Counted from the stretch's first letter, positions 1 to 9,887 are shown. The stretch is DNA of 64,000 nucleotides from Phycisphaerales bacterium (GCA_020639075.1 JACKHI010000001.1:3472001-3536000), one strand, 5' to 3'. A program made the numbers and translations. Notes: generated by a model not told the origin, from the sequence alone.

Positions 1-1
1 G

Positions 2-199
2 CCGGGCAGCGTGATCGTTTTCGACAACGTCGTTCGCGACGGCAAGATCGTTGATGCAAACAGCGACGATCCGCGCGTGCACGGCGTCCGAAAGCTGTTC
101 GAGGCCATCGCCGCTGAGTCTCGCGTCAGCGCGACGGCATTGCAGACAGTCGGAAACAAAGGATATGACGGGCTGTTGATGATGATCGTGAATTCGTGA
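2..199 (+). CDS. O-methyltransferase family 3, C-terminal fragment
   Basis: Only the last 65 codons are present; the gene begins before the window. The fragment contains VFDNVVRDGKI followed by DDPRVHGVRKLF and ends with ALQTVGNKGYDGL. This is the usual end of SAM-dependent caffeoyl-CoA-type O-methyltransferases (Methyltransf_3): a DNVLRDG strand, a variable helix that includes a basic residue, and a TVGxKGYDG turn before the last strand. These soluble enzymes methylate small catechol-like hydroxyl groups; the substrate cannot be told from this piece. The frame is open from base 2, so an internal GTG at 11 is not the start. Confidence 0.8.
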   Translation, partial: PGSVIVFDNVVRDGKIVDANSDDPRVHGVRKLFEAIAAESRVSATALQTVGNKGYDGLLMMIVNS

Positions 200-244
200 T
201 CCGGACGACGGATGGCGGATTCGCACTTTCCTGCGAACGCCAAA

Positions 245-1348
245 TCACGGTCGATCCGCAAGCCAGGCCTTGAGATACTCGAACGGGTCGCCGGCCGTCG
301 CTGCGGCCTGTTGGAACACGCGCACCGTCGTCCCCCACTGGCCCCCCGTTGCTTCAAAAACATCGTTGAACAACATTTGCTGTTCGTTGTACCTTTGATA
401 AAGCAGGACGAACGCATTGTTCTCCGGCATGTTTTGCAGGAGACCATAGCGTTCAGGGTATTCAAGCATAGGTGAAATCTGTGTCGTGAATGAAGATCTC
501 GCCTCGTCGAACATCATCGACTTCAGCGCCAGCTTCTCATCACTCGAAAGGTCCGCATCGTACATAGCGCCGAGACGATCGGCGAAATCCTGCATGAACT
601 CGGTAACAACATCGTCATCCGCATAACGAGCGGCGGCGGCAGCGGCGCGCGCGGATCCCGAGCCATCCCGCGCTTCGAAATACTGCTGGGCTGCACGACG
701 ACCGACGAATGTCGCAACGCTTTCGTTGTAACGGCTGTCAAGATCCGTGCCATCGTCGGCCCGGCCAATGGTTCGATGGGTCAACTCGTGGAAGACCAGC
801 GTCGCCAGGTCGATCTCATCACGCTCCAGCATCGGCGAGAGAACCGGGTTCGGCAGAACGGCGAGGCTGTATGCGTCGAGCTCATAGAGGAAGGCGTCGA
901 ACCCCCAGAACTCGAGTTCGGCGACTTTGAAATCCGCCGAACCGCGATCGAAGTAGTTCAGAAACGGCACGGCGCCAAAGAATGGAAACTCCCACAACTG
1001 CGGTTCGAGCGCGTCCCGCCGTAACGCAGACACGCTGAATGCCACGGGCTCGCCATGCGAATCATAAAACGACTCGAACGACGTATCGACGTTGAGGCGA
1101 ATGTCGTCCCGCGCGAATTCGCGCAGGTCGACGACCATTTCCAGGCCCTCCCGCGTCGATGTCGACGTGTCGACGTCCGCTATGGCGTCGGCCACGGGGA
1201 TGGCGCCGAACAGGATGCCGGCCTGACCGCCGATTGCATGCAGCGCATAGCAAACGTCGAAACCGCAACCGCTCGCAAGCCCGGCAAGCATCATCGACGC
1301 GCCGAGAACACTCATCCATCGCGGTCGAGTCGATCGCCCGGCGCACAT
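245..1348 (-). CDS. Predicted aminopeptidase lipoprotein (PF10023-like)
   Basis: A 367-residue exported zinc peptidase. From the chosen start the N-terminus has a basic stretch, a hydrophobic run and LASGC, which fits a lipoprotein signal. An alternative start at 1315 loses the basic residues. The catalytic HELTH motif (HExxH) sits in the middle, followed by a conserved RYNESVATFVG segment that supplies a further Glu. Both are features of the predicted aminopeptidase family COG4324/PF10023. The frame stays open far upstream to 1771, but that part is Arg/Ser-rich, lies opposite another gene and is not believed. The neighbours do not suggest a pathway. Confidence 0.8.
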   Translation of the reverse strand: MCAGRSTRPRWMSVLGASMMLAGLASGCGFDVCYALHAIGGQAGILFGAIPVADAIADVDTSTSTREGLEMVVDLREFARDDIRLNVDTSFESFYDSHGEPVAFSVSALRRDALEPQLWEFPFFGAVPFLNYFDRGSADFKVAELEFWGFDAFLYELDAYSLAVLPNPVLSPMLERDEIDLATLVFHELTHRTIGRADDGTDLDSRYNESVATFVGRRAAQQYFEARDGSGSARAAAAAARYADDDVVTEFMQDFADRLGAMYDADLSSDEKLALKSMMFDEARSSFTTQISPMLEYPERYGLLQNMPENNAFVLLYQRYNEQQMLFNDVFEATGGQWGTTVRVFQQAAATAGDPFEYLKAWLADRP

Positions 1349-1682
1349 CCTCAACTCTGAAATCGAGTGTCGTCGTCGGGACTCAGGTCCCAGCCGCGAG
1401 ATTACGCATACCTGCTTCACGGATCGCTGCATCCCCGTATTTGAGCAGAAACGCCATGACGAAAGAAGGGTGGGGCGGACTCGTCGATCGACTCGGCGCC
1501 GAGCCCCTGTGCTGGACCGGCGCGTGCGAGCGATACAGCGGGCAAGCCCGGCAGTAGATGTGCGGGAATGGTCCCGGTTCATCCACATTCGACCACCGCC
1601 CCGTTCGACGTTGGAGCGTCGTCTGCGGGTCGGTGTGATGCGGCTCGAAATCCGGTGCCTGCGCAACTCGGAAAGGCTCGAC
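1349..1682. other. Intergenic stretch between divergent genes
   Basis: About 330 bases between the peptidase gene (minus) and a small conserved gene (plus). It should hold both promoters, but no convincing -35/-10 pair or operator was found. A minus-strand frame here encodes a Cys-containing peptide ending MRNLAAGT at 1383. It has no recognisable signal or start and is left unannotated. Confidence 0.4.
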
Positions 1683-2210
1683 ATGTTCAGATTGGTCAAT
1701 CTTGACGCTGGAACACGATTTTTCATGCTGCAGGAATTCCAACGCGACGTCGGCGAAGGGTCGCTATACATCAGTCCCCGTCTCAGTCCCGTCGGCCGCT
1801 CCGTCTATCAGAATCTGTTGCGGGACGCCCTCGACTCGGGCTCCCCTGAGTCCTTTGCCGCAGCGCTCGACAGCCCGCGCTACTTCAATCCGACGGAGAC
1901 GCGCGAAACACCCGGCGGTCACAAAGGCCGTGCGCGCGTCCCGACGACCGCCGCAGTCACGCTCGCAGAGGGCGAGTTCAATCGTTTCTACATTCGGGGA
2001 CTCTGTCGTCGCGCACTGCGGGAAGGCGTCGATCGTCTGATTGTGTATCGGGCAAAACTCGTCGACGAACCGCGAAGCGAATCTCAGCAGCACGTCGGTG
2101 TCGAAGTCGATCCGTTAACGCTGCTGTCGGACCTGCGATCCAACATTGAGACGACGTCGGGCGCGCCGATGGGACCGAACTCGGGACTCAGCGTCCGGCT
2201 TCCGACATGA
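1683..2210 (+). CDS. Conserved hypothetical protein
   Basis: A 175-residue protein without signal peptide or membrane segment. The start at 1683 is preferred because MFRLVNLDAGTRFFMLQEF looks like a family N-terminus, while upstream codons in the same frame are Arg-rich and overlap the opposite gene. Ordered segments are DVGEGSLYISPRLSPVGR (about 25-42), a central basic TPGGHK region, TLAEGEFNRFYIRGLCRRA (about 97-115) and a closing PMGPNSGLSVRLP. The strongly ordered EGEFNRFYIRGLCRRA stretch resembles a conserved bacterial protein of unknown function that I remember seeing in several phyla. The role is unknown. Confidence 0.65.
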   Translation: MFRLVNLDAGTRFFMLQEFQRDVGEGSLYISPRLSPVGRSVYQNLLRDALDSGSPESFAAALDSPRYFNPTETRETPGGHKGRARVPTTAAVTLAEGEFNRFYIRGLCRRALREGVDRLIVYRAKLVDEPRSESQQHVGVEVDPLTLLSDLRSNIETTSGAPMGPNSGLSVRLPT

Positions 2211-2234
2211 AAGTGGAGCATTACATTGCGGCTT

Positions 2235-4829
2235 CTAGAGCATTCGCGTTGCGGCCGCTGCCCTGCTGTTCGACACGACGCTTCGAACGGTCTCCAGGAG
2301 TCGAGGGCGATCGATGGGCTTCGTGACGTAGTCGTCACAACCGGCCTCGATGCATCGTTCTCGATCCCCTCCCATGGCGTTGGCCGTGAGTGCGACGATG
2401 GGGTATTCGTAGTCCGCATTGCGGAGTTCGCGAGTGGCGCCGTAGCCATCCAGAACGGGCATTTGCATGTCCATCAGAATCGCGTCGAAGGGAATTCCGT
2501 CGCGTTCCATCGCCAGGGCGGAGTCCACGGCCTTTCGACCATCCCCCACGACTGTGACGTCGGCGCCGGCCTTGCGAAGTATGAGTGACAGGAGGCGCTG
2601 GTTGTCCGCGCCGTCTTCGGCGAGCAGGATCCGAACATCCCGCAAGACGTCCGATGAACCCACGCGAACGTCGGGCATGGGGCCGGCCTCCGCCTCCTGC
2701 GGCGCTTCGACCATTCTCGATCGATCGAAATTCCCCGCAGGTATCCGAAGTGCGAACGCGCTGCCCTCGCCGACAGTGCTTTGGACCGAGATATCGCCTC
2801 CAAGCACCTCAGCGAGTCGCTTGCTGACGGCGAGTCCGAGTCCCGTGCCTCCGAATTTCCGGGTCGTCGATGAGTCGGCCTGAACAAACGGGTTGAAGAT
2901 CAGCTTCAGCTGATCCTCGCTCATGCCGATGCCCGTGTCCACGACGTTGAAGCTCAACTGCGGCTCGTCGGCGTCCTCGATCAATTCGACATCGACTCGC
3001 ACTTCGCCATCCATCGTGAACTTGATCGCGTTACCGATGAGGTTGATCAGAATCTGTCGCAGTCTCGTTGGATCGGACGTGATGCGATCGGGAATCGGCG
3101 TCAGGAAATTGACAGACAGGTTCACTGACTTGGCGCTCGCGCGTTCTCGCATCAGGGATTCAACATCGATCAGCATCTCGGCGGGCGAGAGATCAAGCTG
3201 CTCGACCGTCAGGCGGCCCGCCTCGATCTTTGACAGGTCCAGGATGTCATTGATCAGCTGCAACAAGTGACGCCCGTTGCGCAAAATCGTGTGGACGATG
3301 GCATGAGCGTCGCCCGCCGCGTCACATGGCATACCGCCATCCACGAGCCACTCGGAATAACCGAGAATCGCCGTCAAGGGCGTCCTGAGTTCGTGACTCA
3401 TGTTCGCGAGAAATGCGGACTTCGCATCGTTCGCCTGCTCCGCCGCGGCGGCCATCCGACGCGCGTAGTCGGCCTGTTGCTGCAACTTCGAATTGACGCT
3501 TCGAATGTCGATTTCAAACTGCTTCTGGGCGGAGATGTCCGTCGCGATCCAGAGGAAGCCCATCGGATCGCCGTGCTCGCCCAGAATGATGCTCGTTTTC
3601 AGATTGACGGGCACGCGGGACCCGTTTTTCCGAACGAACGTCCATTCCCGCTCCTCGTCATCTCCTCGTCGGGCGCCGCTGACGAGCACCTCGAAATCGG
3701 CCACATTCGCGCCGCAGTCGGGCGTCCACCTGACGACTTCACGGCTCAACTCATCGCGATCGTGCCAATGCGTCGGCACGACGCGCCCGACGATCTCGCT
3801 CGCCTGATAACCAAGCAGCCGTTCGGCGCCGGAATTGAAATGCGTGACGAGACCGTTCACATCCGCCGCGTAGATCCCGACCGTCGTCGCAGCATCCATG
3901 ATACTCTGCAGTCGCGCCGTCGTGTCCTTGAGGCGCGATGCAATCGCCATGACGACGGATTCCTGGACTTCCAGAGTCTCCTCGATCACATGATCGCGAA
4001 TACTCGCCAGGCCGGGGACCCGCTCATCCGCAACTTCGTTCCAGCGTACGCGCTCAACGGCCTTTTCCGTCTCTTTCGAATCGAACAACTTCAGCGGCTC
4101 GGAGTGCTCCCACAACGCCAACTTGACGGACAATGCGAGCGGTTGAAACAGCTCGGCGACTTCCGCGGAGACCCGAACCCGCAGGAACAGGATCACTGAG
4201 AAGACGTTTCCCGACGGCAATGCGCCGCCGAAGGCAAGCACGGATCCGATACCATTCGGAATGACGAACTGCTCCTGCGAAGGGACCCACTTGCTGCCGC
4301 GCGCGTCCGGCACGTGGAATACGCCGAACTGGCGCTTGATGAATGCATCGGGGCGGGACGCCGAATCGAGAAAATAGAGATCGCCCTTGATCCCGAATTG
4401 ATCGATCATGCCGTCAATCATCGGCGCTCGATTCAGCGCCTCCGCATCCTTCATCGCGATCGCCCGATGCCCCATCGATCGGCGGCGATCGTCCCATTCG
4501 GGCCTGTCGCCGCGCGTCGCGAGCAGCGTCAGGCAGTTCATGTCATTAAACGGCGTCTCGCCGGCATTCATCGAACTCTGCGCGATCGCTTTCAGTTCGT
4601 CGTCCAGATCGGCGTATCGATGCGTCTTGAACACGCGGGAAAGAACCACTGCGCGATCGCCGTTCCGATCTCGAAATGCGTCGTAGAAGTAATTCGCTAG
4701 AGACTCGGCCGCATCGACGAATGTCCCGGTCTGCTTCGACGTAAGTCGGATGCGCCGCCCGCACTCGATCATGTCCCAAAGCGAGAAGTTCGTCAGCTCG
4801 ATCGTATTGTCAGGCGGTGCGATACTCAC
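2235..4829 (-). CDS. Hybrid sensor histidine kinase/response regulator
   Basis: An 864-residue cytoplasmic-looking hybrid kinase with no clear membrane segment. Residues about 1-250 form an N-terminal sensory region I cannot assign, possibly GAF-like. A PAS domain spans about 305-435 (GIYAADVNGLVTHFN ... GFLWIATDIS). The HisKA segment has phosphoacceptor His479 in MSHELRTPL. The HATPase domain (about 590-700) shows NLIGNAIKF, DTGIGM and GGTGLGLA boxes. A receiver domain (about 731-852) has Asp787 in ILMDMQMP and Lys837. It should autophosphorylate on His479 and pass phosphate to its own receiver, and perhaps on to an Hpt protein. No separate regulator is adjacent, so the output is unknown. 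Confidence 0.92.
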   Translation of the reverse strand: MSIAPPDNTIELTNFSLWDMIECGRRIRLTSKQTGTFVDAAESLANYFYDAFRDRNGDRAVVLSRVFKTHRYADLDDELKAIAQSSMNAGETPFNDMNCLTLLATRGDRPEWDDRRRSMGHRAIAMKDAEALNRAPMIDGMIDQFGIKGDLYFLDSASRPDAFIKRQFGVFHVPDARGSKWVPSQEQFVIPNGIGSVLAFGGALPSGNVFSVILFLRVRVSAEVAELFQPLALSVKLALWEHSEPLKLFDSKETEKAVERVRWNEVADERVPGLASIRDHVIEETLEVQESVVMAIASRLKDTTARLQSIMDAATTVGIYAADVNGLVTHFNSGAERLLGYQASEIVGRVVPTHWHDRDELSREVVRWTPDCGANVADFEVLVSGARRGDDEEREWTFVRKNGSRVPVNLKTSIILGEHGDPMGFLWIATDISAQKQFEIDIRSVNSKLQQQADYARRMAAAAEQANDAKSAFLANMSHELRTPLTAILGYSEWLVDGGMPCDAAGDAHAIVHTILRNGRHLLQLINDILDLSKIEAGRLTVEQLDLSPAEMLIDVESLMRERASAKSVNLSVNFLTPIPDRITSDPTRLRQILINLIGNAIKFTMDGEVRVDVELIEDADEPQLSFNVVDTGIGMSEDQLKLIFNPFVQADSSTTRKFGGTGLGLAVSKRLAEVLGGDISVQSTVGEGSAFALRIPAGNFDRSRMVEAPQEAEAGPMPDVRVGSSDVLRDVRILLAEDGADNQRLLSLILRKAGADVTVVGDGRKAVDSALAMERDGIPFDAILMDMQMPVLDGYGATRELRNADYEYPIVALTANAMGGDRERCIEAGCDDYVTKPIDRPRLLETVRSVVSNSRAAAATRML

Positions 4830-5003
4830 GTTACATCGTCAAGACTCGGCCGGGAGCCCGTTATCTCGTATGCGTGCCATATGTGACCGTCCTCTTATCG
4901 ACACACCCACAGGCGCGCATCAGGATTCACGCCGCATAGAAAGCGACAACTTCCCGGCGCTGCGTAGTTTTCGCACGCCCGATCAGTGCATTCAGCGATA
5001 TCG

Positions 5004-5912
5004 CTACCGTCCGATTACGAACCAGACGGGCGCAGTCTGCTCGCCCATTTCTCCGAGGTATGTGCGGGACTTGAACTTGCCGTTGCCGTCGCGCACCGGA
5101 TCGGATTCGACTTCGACACGCGCAGGGAACGGCGTACCGACGGGCAGTCCGGCCTCGGACAAATCCAACACGGCTTCGAAACGGCGATGCCCCTGCTTGA
5201 CGCTGGATGCACCGAACGCGTGATCGTAGATGCTCCAGTCGCTGATTGCATACTTCTTCCATCGTTCGTCGTCATTCGCCGCCGGAGCGCCTTTCCAGCG
5301 CACTTCCGTCTGCCGAATACCGCCGAGCTTCTCGCTGGTTTTGCCGACGTGGATTCGCTCATTGACGATCAACGGCGAGATATTCAAGTGGTAATAAAAT
5401 CGAAACTGGTCGAAGCCGTCCTTGGTCGTGTCGCCAGGAACGTCGGCGGCGAGATAGAGATTCTCGCTCGTCGCCATCATGTAAAGCGTCGTGTCCGCCC
5501 CGTTCACGCCGATGGAAAACCGCGCTGCCTTGTCCCACTCACCTTCGCTGAAGCCGCCATCCAAAACCGGCGCATCGCTGACGACGGGAATATGGAACAA
5601 CTTGGTGCCGGTCGGCGCCTTGACATGGGCGGCGATCTTCGAGCGAATCTCCTTGATGCGAGACTCCTCGGCAAAGTCCTGAAAGCCGCGGCCGCTCGAA
5701 TTCGTCTTGTATGAAACGTAGTCCGCATTCGCCAGCTTCGCTTCATAGGCCTGGGCGAGTTGATTGTGCTCGGACGCCGAGGCGTCGATCTGAACGGGCG
5801 CCCCAGCCTCGGCCCGAACCGCTCCGGGGCCGCTCATGGTCTGATAGACACCGAAGGCGATGAGACCAATCGCGGCCAGCACGACAACGGCAAAAAGTTG
5901 AACTCGCTGCAT
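5004..5912 (-). CDS. Exported protein with CBM9-like domain
   Basis: A 302-residue protein with an N-terminal hydrophobic segment (VQLFAVVVLAAIGLIAFGVY) that acts as a signal peptide or anchor. From about residue 105 the sequence has the layout of carbohydrate-binding module 9-like domains: VLDGGFSEGEWDKAARF, then NLYLAADVPG, a later WSIYDHAFG and a VEVESDPVRDGNGKFKSRTY close. These domains usually bind sugar chain ends or sit in secreted enzymes and sensors; no catalytic domain is visible here. The gene stands alone, divergent from tRNA-Asp. Confidence 0.65.
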   Translation of the reverse strand: MQRVQLFAVVVLAAIGLIAFGVYQTMSGPGAVRAEAGAPVQIDASASEHNQLAQAYEAKLANADYVSYKTNSSGRGFQDFAEESRIKEIRSKIAAHVKAPTGTKLFHIPVVSDAPVLDGGFSEGEWDKAARFSIGVNGADTTLYMMATSENLYLAADVPGDTTKDGFDQFRFYYHLNISPLIVNERIHVGKTSEKLGGIRQTEVRWKGAPAANDDERWKKYAISDWSIYDHAFGASSVKQGHRRFEAVLDLSEAGLPVGTPFPARVEVESDPVRDGNGKFKSRTYLGEMGEQTAPVWFVIGR

Positions 5913-6229
5913 GATCGACTCCAGATTGGCCGGCCGCGGCCGGACGTTAACTTGCTGCCCAGCACTGCAACGACAGTGCGGAGCCCGCGGGATAACTCGA
6001 CCAGCACAGACAGCGGCTTGACGTCACTGAAAGGAGATTGGGACCCTGCCCCCCCCTTGATCCCGAACCGTCCATTGATCGGAAAACAACGCGAGAGGAT
6101 GAGCCGGGGTTGTCGGACTCAAGATAGGTCCGGGATATGCGGTTTGTCAGCTTGACACGGATTCCACGTAAAGGTAGCTTTACCGAGCTCTCGGTTGATT
6201 CAATCGAGAGGTCCGAAAATCCTGTTTCC
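5913..6229. other. Intergenic stretch upstream of tRNA-Asp
   Basis: About 317 bases between the CBM9-like gene (minus) and tRNA-Asp (plus). It must carry promoters for both. It has a C-run near 6050, but no confident promoter, hairpin or small ORF was seen. Confidence 0.35.
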
Positions 6230-6303
6230 GGGGCTGTAGCTCAATTGGTCAGAGCGCCGGCCTGTCACGCCGGAGGTTGCGGGTTCGAGTCCCGTCAGCC
6301 TCG
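6230..6303 (+). tRNA. tRNA-Asp (GTC)
   Basis: A 74-base cloverleaf. The acceptor strand GGGGCTG pairs with CAGCCTC (one G-U), and the discriminator is G73. The D-arm has GCTC...GAGC, the anticodon arm is CCGGC/CTGTCAC/GCCGG with anticodon GTC, and the T-arm has GGTTCGAGTCC. The 3' CCA is not encoded. GTC reads Asp codons. Confidence 0.95.
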
Positions 6304-6732
6304 TTTCCCGGAACCTGCCGCGAAGCCCGATAGAGGGCCGCATCTCCTCTTGATTCATGAAGTTACGACAGGTATCATTGCATGCCGCTTAGGCGACCCT
6401 TGCGGTCGCAGGGCATGCTCTGAGGGGATAAGCACTTAGCGATCACCGCAATTGTCCGTATTCCGGATCCACGCGGTCTCTCTCCTCAACATTTCCTTCG
6501 ACCTGGATTGCCTGCGGCGGGGCTTGCGACGACGCGACACGATCGCGGGCGCGACGACTGCCATTCGCGCCTACACACACGGCGTGTCAATTCGTCACCT
6601 GTCTTTTCCGGGGGGAAAAACAGTCACAAGGCTTGGATGCCGCTAACACGATCGAGGCGACGAAGGTGCGCCTCGAACAGGCTCGGAATCTCGTCGCCGT
6701 AGCGCGGCGATCCGTGCGCGGGAGCCACACAC
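6304..6732. other. Leader region before the exopolysaccharide locus
   Basis: About 430 bases with no credible gene. An imperfect inverted repeat around 6600-6624 (CTGTCTTTTCC then GGGGAAAAACAG) could be a hairpin ahead of the locus. The promoter of the polysaccharide cluster is expected here, but I cannot place it. Confidence 0.35.
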
Positions 6733-8772
6733 GTGCAATCGTTGGGCTGGTATCGAAATCGGTTGCTCAGCATGCAACCCGGCGAAATCGCCTGGCGTGT
6801 CTCGAATCTCGTTCGCGACAAAGTTGATCGCGCGCTGTTGGCTCGTCGCCAGAAGTCGCTGGCAAGACTGCCGAGTACGGCGCAACATCCCACATCCGTC
6901 GATCGGACCCAGTCCGCGAACCCAAGCCTGATTCCGCCGACTTCTGCGCAACCGCCTCTCGCTGCGACATGGCGCGACAACGTCGTCGCGGAAGCGGACG
7001 ACATTCTGCAACATCGAATCCGCCTGCTGGGAAGCCGGCGCGTCGATGTCGGCACGCCGATCCGCTGGAACCACGAACACAACAAGGATGCGCCGACGCC
7101 GACGATTTATTCGGGCGACATTGATTACCGGGACTACGACGAGACAGGCGACTGCAAGTGGGTCTGGGAACTGAATCGCCATCATCACCTGGTCGTGCTG
7201 GGCCGCGCCTATCGACTATCCGGCGATGCGAAATACGCCCACGAAGTCATCACGCAGATTCTCTCATGGATGGACGCCTGCGAATTCGGCACAGGGATGA
7301 ACTGGCGAAGTCCGCTGGAGCTTTCGATTCGACTGATCAACTGGACGTACGCACTTGAGATGATCGAGCCGGCCGGCGTCGTGAACGACAAGACTCGCCG
7401 TCGCATCGACGCCTGCGTCTACCAGCATCTCTGGGACATCTCCCGCAAGTACTCGCGTTTCAGCTCTGCCAATAACCACCTGATTGGCGAGGCGGCCGGC
7501 GTCTATGTCGCAACCTGCCGCTTTCCACATCTGCCGAACGCGACGGCATGGCGCGATGAGGCACGACGCATTCTCGCAGAGGAAATCGTCAACCAGATTG
7601 ACGGCGACGGCGTCCACAAGGAACTGGCGACGGGTTATCACTTGTTCGTGCTGCAGTTCTTCATGGCGGCCTACGTCGCCGGAACCCGCTCAAGCGACGC
7701 GTTTTCGACGGAATTCGCATCGAGACTCTTCAGCATGTGCGACTATCTCGCCGCATTGTCGGCCGCCGGGCCAATGCCGTCATTCAATGACTGCGACGAC
7801 GGATACGTCCTGGATCTGGGCGGAGAGCGAGGCGATCCGAGACCCTGGATTCACATCGGAAACACGCTTCGACGTCGCGTGTTTCGCCAAAACCCGGAAA
7901 TGGAGCGTTCGGTGCAATGCGGACACTCTGCCGCCGATCGCGATCGCGAAGCGGCGTACTGGCTCATCGGGGAAATCGATTGCGACGTCGGCATCGCACG
8001 AACGCAGACGCTCGAGTCGAAGCGATTCGATGACGCCGGGATCTTCCTCCTGCAATGCGGGCATGCCGGCTCGACGGACGCGATCAGCGCCACGGTCGAC
8101 GTCGGACCGCTGGGATTCAAATCGATCGCCGCGCACGGCCATGCCGACGCATTGAGCATCACACTTCGCGCGTTCGGCGTCGAGTTTCTTATCGATCCGG
8201 GCACATACGACTATTTCACGCACGCCGAGTGGCGCGATTACTTCCGGACGACGCGGGCCCATAACACGATCGAGATCGACGGCCAGGATCAGTCCGAGAT
8301 GCTCGGCAAGTTCATTTGGGGACGCCGTGCGAACGCGTCGTGCATCACTTGGCAGGCGCACGCAAACGGCGCCAGGCTCGTCGCGGAACACGACGGCTAC
8401 GCACGACTCGCGGATCCGGTCGTCCATCGCCGCACGGTTGAGCTCGACGCATCGGCGAATGTGCTGCGGATCGACGACGCACTCAGCGGCGGCGCGTCTC
8501 ATAATGGCGCGTTGCATTTCCACTTCGCGCCTGAGTGCAGAGTCGAGTTGACCGGCGATCGGACGATTCGTGCGACGCGCGATAAAGGCGCCGTCGAATT
8601 GACGCTGCCGGATAACACGAACGTCTCACTTATTCGGGGAGAAACCTCGCCGATTCTCGGCTGGTGCAGCCGGGCGTATCACGAGAAACAGCCCATTACA
8701 ACAGTCCGCGCCGCGTTCGACTTTGACGGAAGCGCGTTCCTGAAAACAACAGTCCACATATGCAAGACGTGA
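6733..8772 (+). CDS. Heparinase II/III-like polysaccharide lyase
   Basis: A 679-residue protein starting at GTG. Residues about 100-450 match the all-alpha N-terminal toroid of heparinase II/III-like enzymes (WRSPLELSIRLINW, SANNHLIGEAAGVYVAT and HKELATGYHLFVLQFF blocks). Residues about 455-650 match the beta-rich C-terminal domain (KSIAAHGHADALSITLR, DPGTYDYF, RTTRAHNTIEIDG, DQSEMLGKFIWG). The conserved His and Tyr residues in these blocks are those used for beta-elimination of uronic-acid-containing chains. Such lyases often open exopolysaccharide loci, where they trim or clear mis-localised polymer. It is the first gene of the cluster. No classical signal peptide was seen. Confidence 0.85.
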   Translation: MQSLGWYRNRLLSMQPGEIAWRVSNLVRDKVDRALLARRQKSLARLPSTAQHPTSVDRTQSANPSLIPPTSAQPPLAATWRDNVVAEADDILQHRIRLLGSRRVDVGTPIRWNHEHNKDAPTPTIYSGDIDYRDYDETGDCKWVWELNRHHHLVVLGRAYRLSGDAKYAHEVITQILSWMDACEFGTGMNWRSPLELSIRLINWTYALEMIEPAGVVNDKTRRRIDACVYQHLWDISRKYSRFSSANNHLIGEAAGVYVATCRFPHLPNATAWRDEARRILAEEIVNQIDGDGVHKELATGYHLFVLQFFMAAYVAGTRSSDAFSTEFASRLFSMCDYLAALSAAGPMPSFNDCDDGYVLDLGGERGDPRPWIHIGNTLRRRVFRQNPEMERSVQCGHSAADRDREAAYWLIGEIDCDVGIARTQTLESKRFDDAGIFLLQCGHAGSTDAISATVDVGPLGFKSIAAHGHADALSITLRAFGVEFLIDPGTYDYFTHAEWRDYFRTTRAHNTIEIDGQDQSEMLGKFIWGRRANASCITWQAHANGARLVAEHDGYARLADPVVHRRTVELDASANVLRIDDALSGGASHNGALHFHFAPECRVELTGDRTIRATRDKGAVELTLPDNTNVSLIRGETSPILGWCSRAYHEKQPITTVRAAFDFDGSAFLKTTVHICKT

Positions 8773-8876
8773 ATCGGACCCATGAAAGACTATCGCGAAC
8801 GGGTTGCCATACAATCGACCGAGCACGGGACAGAGGGGAACATGCCCTGTCGCTCGCAAGGGGACATCGGGGGAAG

Positions 8877-9863
8877 ATGTACACACATGCATCGGGCATC
8901 ATCCTAGCCGGCGTGCATCAATGGCGCGCGTCGGCGTTTGAGCGATGGGTACCGCGTACGCTGGTGCCGATCGCGAATCGCCCGCTGGTGGCGTATCCGC
9001 TGAGCTGGCTGCGGGACGGCGGCGCCGACGGCGTTCGCATCTGCGCAAACAGCGACACGCAGGCGCTGCGTGCATGTCTCGGCAACGGCGACGATCACGG
9101 CGTCAACATCGAATACTACGAAGATCACATGCCGCGCGGCCCGGCGGGTTGCGTCGCCGACGCGACGCGGGAAATCGAAGGCGATCACTTTCTGGTCGTC
9201 GAGGGCTGTGTCATTCCGCAAGACGTCAATATCCATCGGCTGATGGAGACGCATGCCGAGAGCGGGGCCGCCTTGACCGTCACCGTGACGGGCGGCGCCG
9301 ACGCGAGTCGACTCGCACCGGCGGGCGTCTATGTCTTCTCCCGATCGGCACTCGAGCACGTCGGTGAGTCGGGTTACGAGGATATCAAGGAAATGCTGAT
9401 CCCGCGGCTTCACACCCGCGGGTTGACAGTTAAGCGATACGTTCTCGACGAAACACCATTGCGCGTCACGGGGGCGAACTCCTGCTTTCTGGCGAGCCGC
9501 CTCATTCTCAAAAGGCTGTTCGAGTCCGCCGGCGTTCCGGCGGGTTATTCGCTTCGCGGTTGTGCGTTCGTTCATGAGTCCGCGGACGTCGCCGCCGACG
9601 CTCGCGTCGAGGGACCTTGTCTGATCGGCCCCGGGGCGAGAATCGAATCGCGCGCCACGATCGTCGGCCCGACGACGATCGGCTCCAACTGCATCATCGA
9701 ATCCGACTCGATCGTATGCCGCTCGATCCTATGGGACGACGTCGGCATCGGCGCAGCGGCATTCATCGATCGCTGCATTCTCACGCATCGCTCGTTTGTC
9801 GCCTCCGGACAGTGGTCGACCGGCCGGATCCATCATGGAATGCAGTGCGCCAATGGTATCTGA
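8877..9863 (+). CDS. Nucleotidyltransferase-like/beta-helix protein, probably degenerate
   Basis: A 328-residue protein. The start at 8877 follows a G-rich Shine-Dalgarno-like GGGGGGAAG and gives the family N-terminus YTHASGIILAG; an upstream in-frame ATG at 8760 overlaps the lyase. Residues 1-230 resemble NDP-sugar pyrophosphorylases and 233-310 form hexapeptide turns (VEGPCLIGPGARI, IVGPTTIGSNC) of a left-handed beta-helix. The nucleotide-binding signature GGxGTRLxPLTxxxPKP is not intact: here it reads LAGVHQWRASAFERWVPRTLVPI. The protein may therefore be a regulatory or scaffold paralogue rather than an active sugar activator. It resembles the first half of the protein at 12165-13955. Confidence 0.75.
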   Translation: MYTHASGIILAGVHQWRASAFERWVPRTLVPIANRPLVAYPLSWLRDGGADGVRICANSDTQALRACLGNGDDHGVNIEYYEDHMPRGPAGCVADATREIEGDHFLVVEGCVIPQDVNIHRLMETHAESGAALTVTVTGGADASRLAPAGVYVFSRSALEHVGESGYEDIKEMLIPRLHTRGLTVKRYVLDETPLRVTGANSCFLASRLILKRLFESAGVPAGYSLRGCAFVHESADVAADARVEGPCLIGPGARIESRATIVGPTTIGSNCIIESDSIVCRSILWDDVGIGAAAFIDRCILTHRSFVASGQWSTGRIHHGMQCANGI

Positions 9864-9887
9864 CGCAATGATCGCGAGGAACTCATA

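Noticed and set aside
1316..1771. Upstream extension of the aminopeptidase frame to 508 codons
   Set aside because: The extension is Arg/Ser-rich and lies opposite the small conserved gene. A lipoprotein signal begins at the start chosen, 1348; only a short part of this stretch (1316-1348) was kept.
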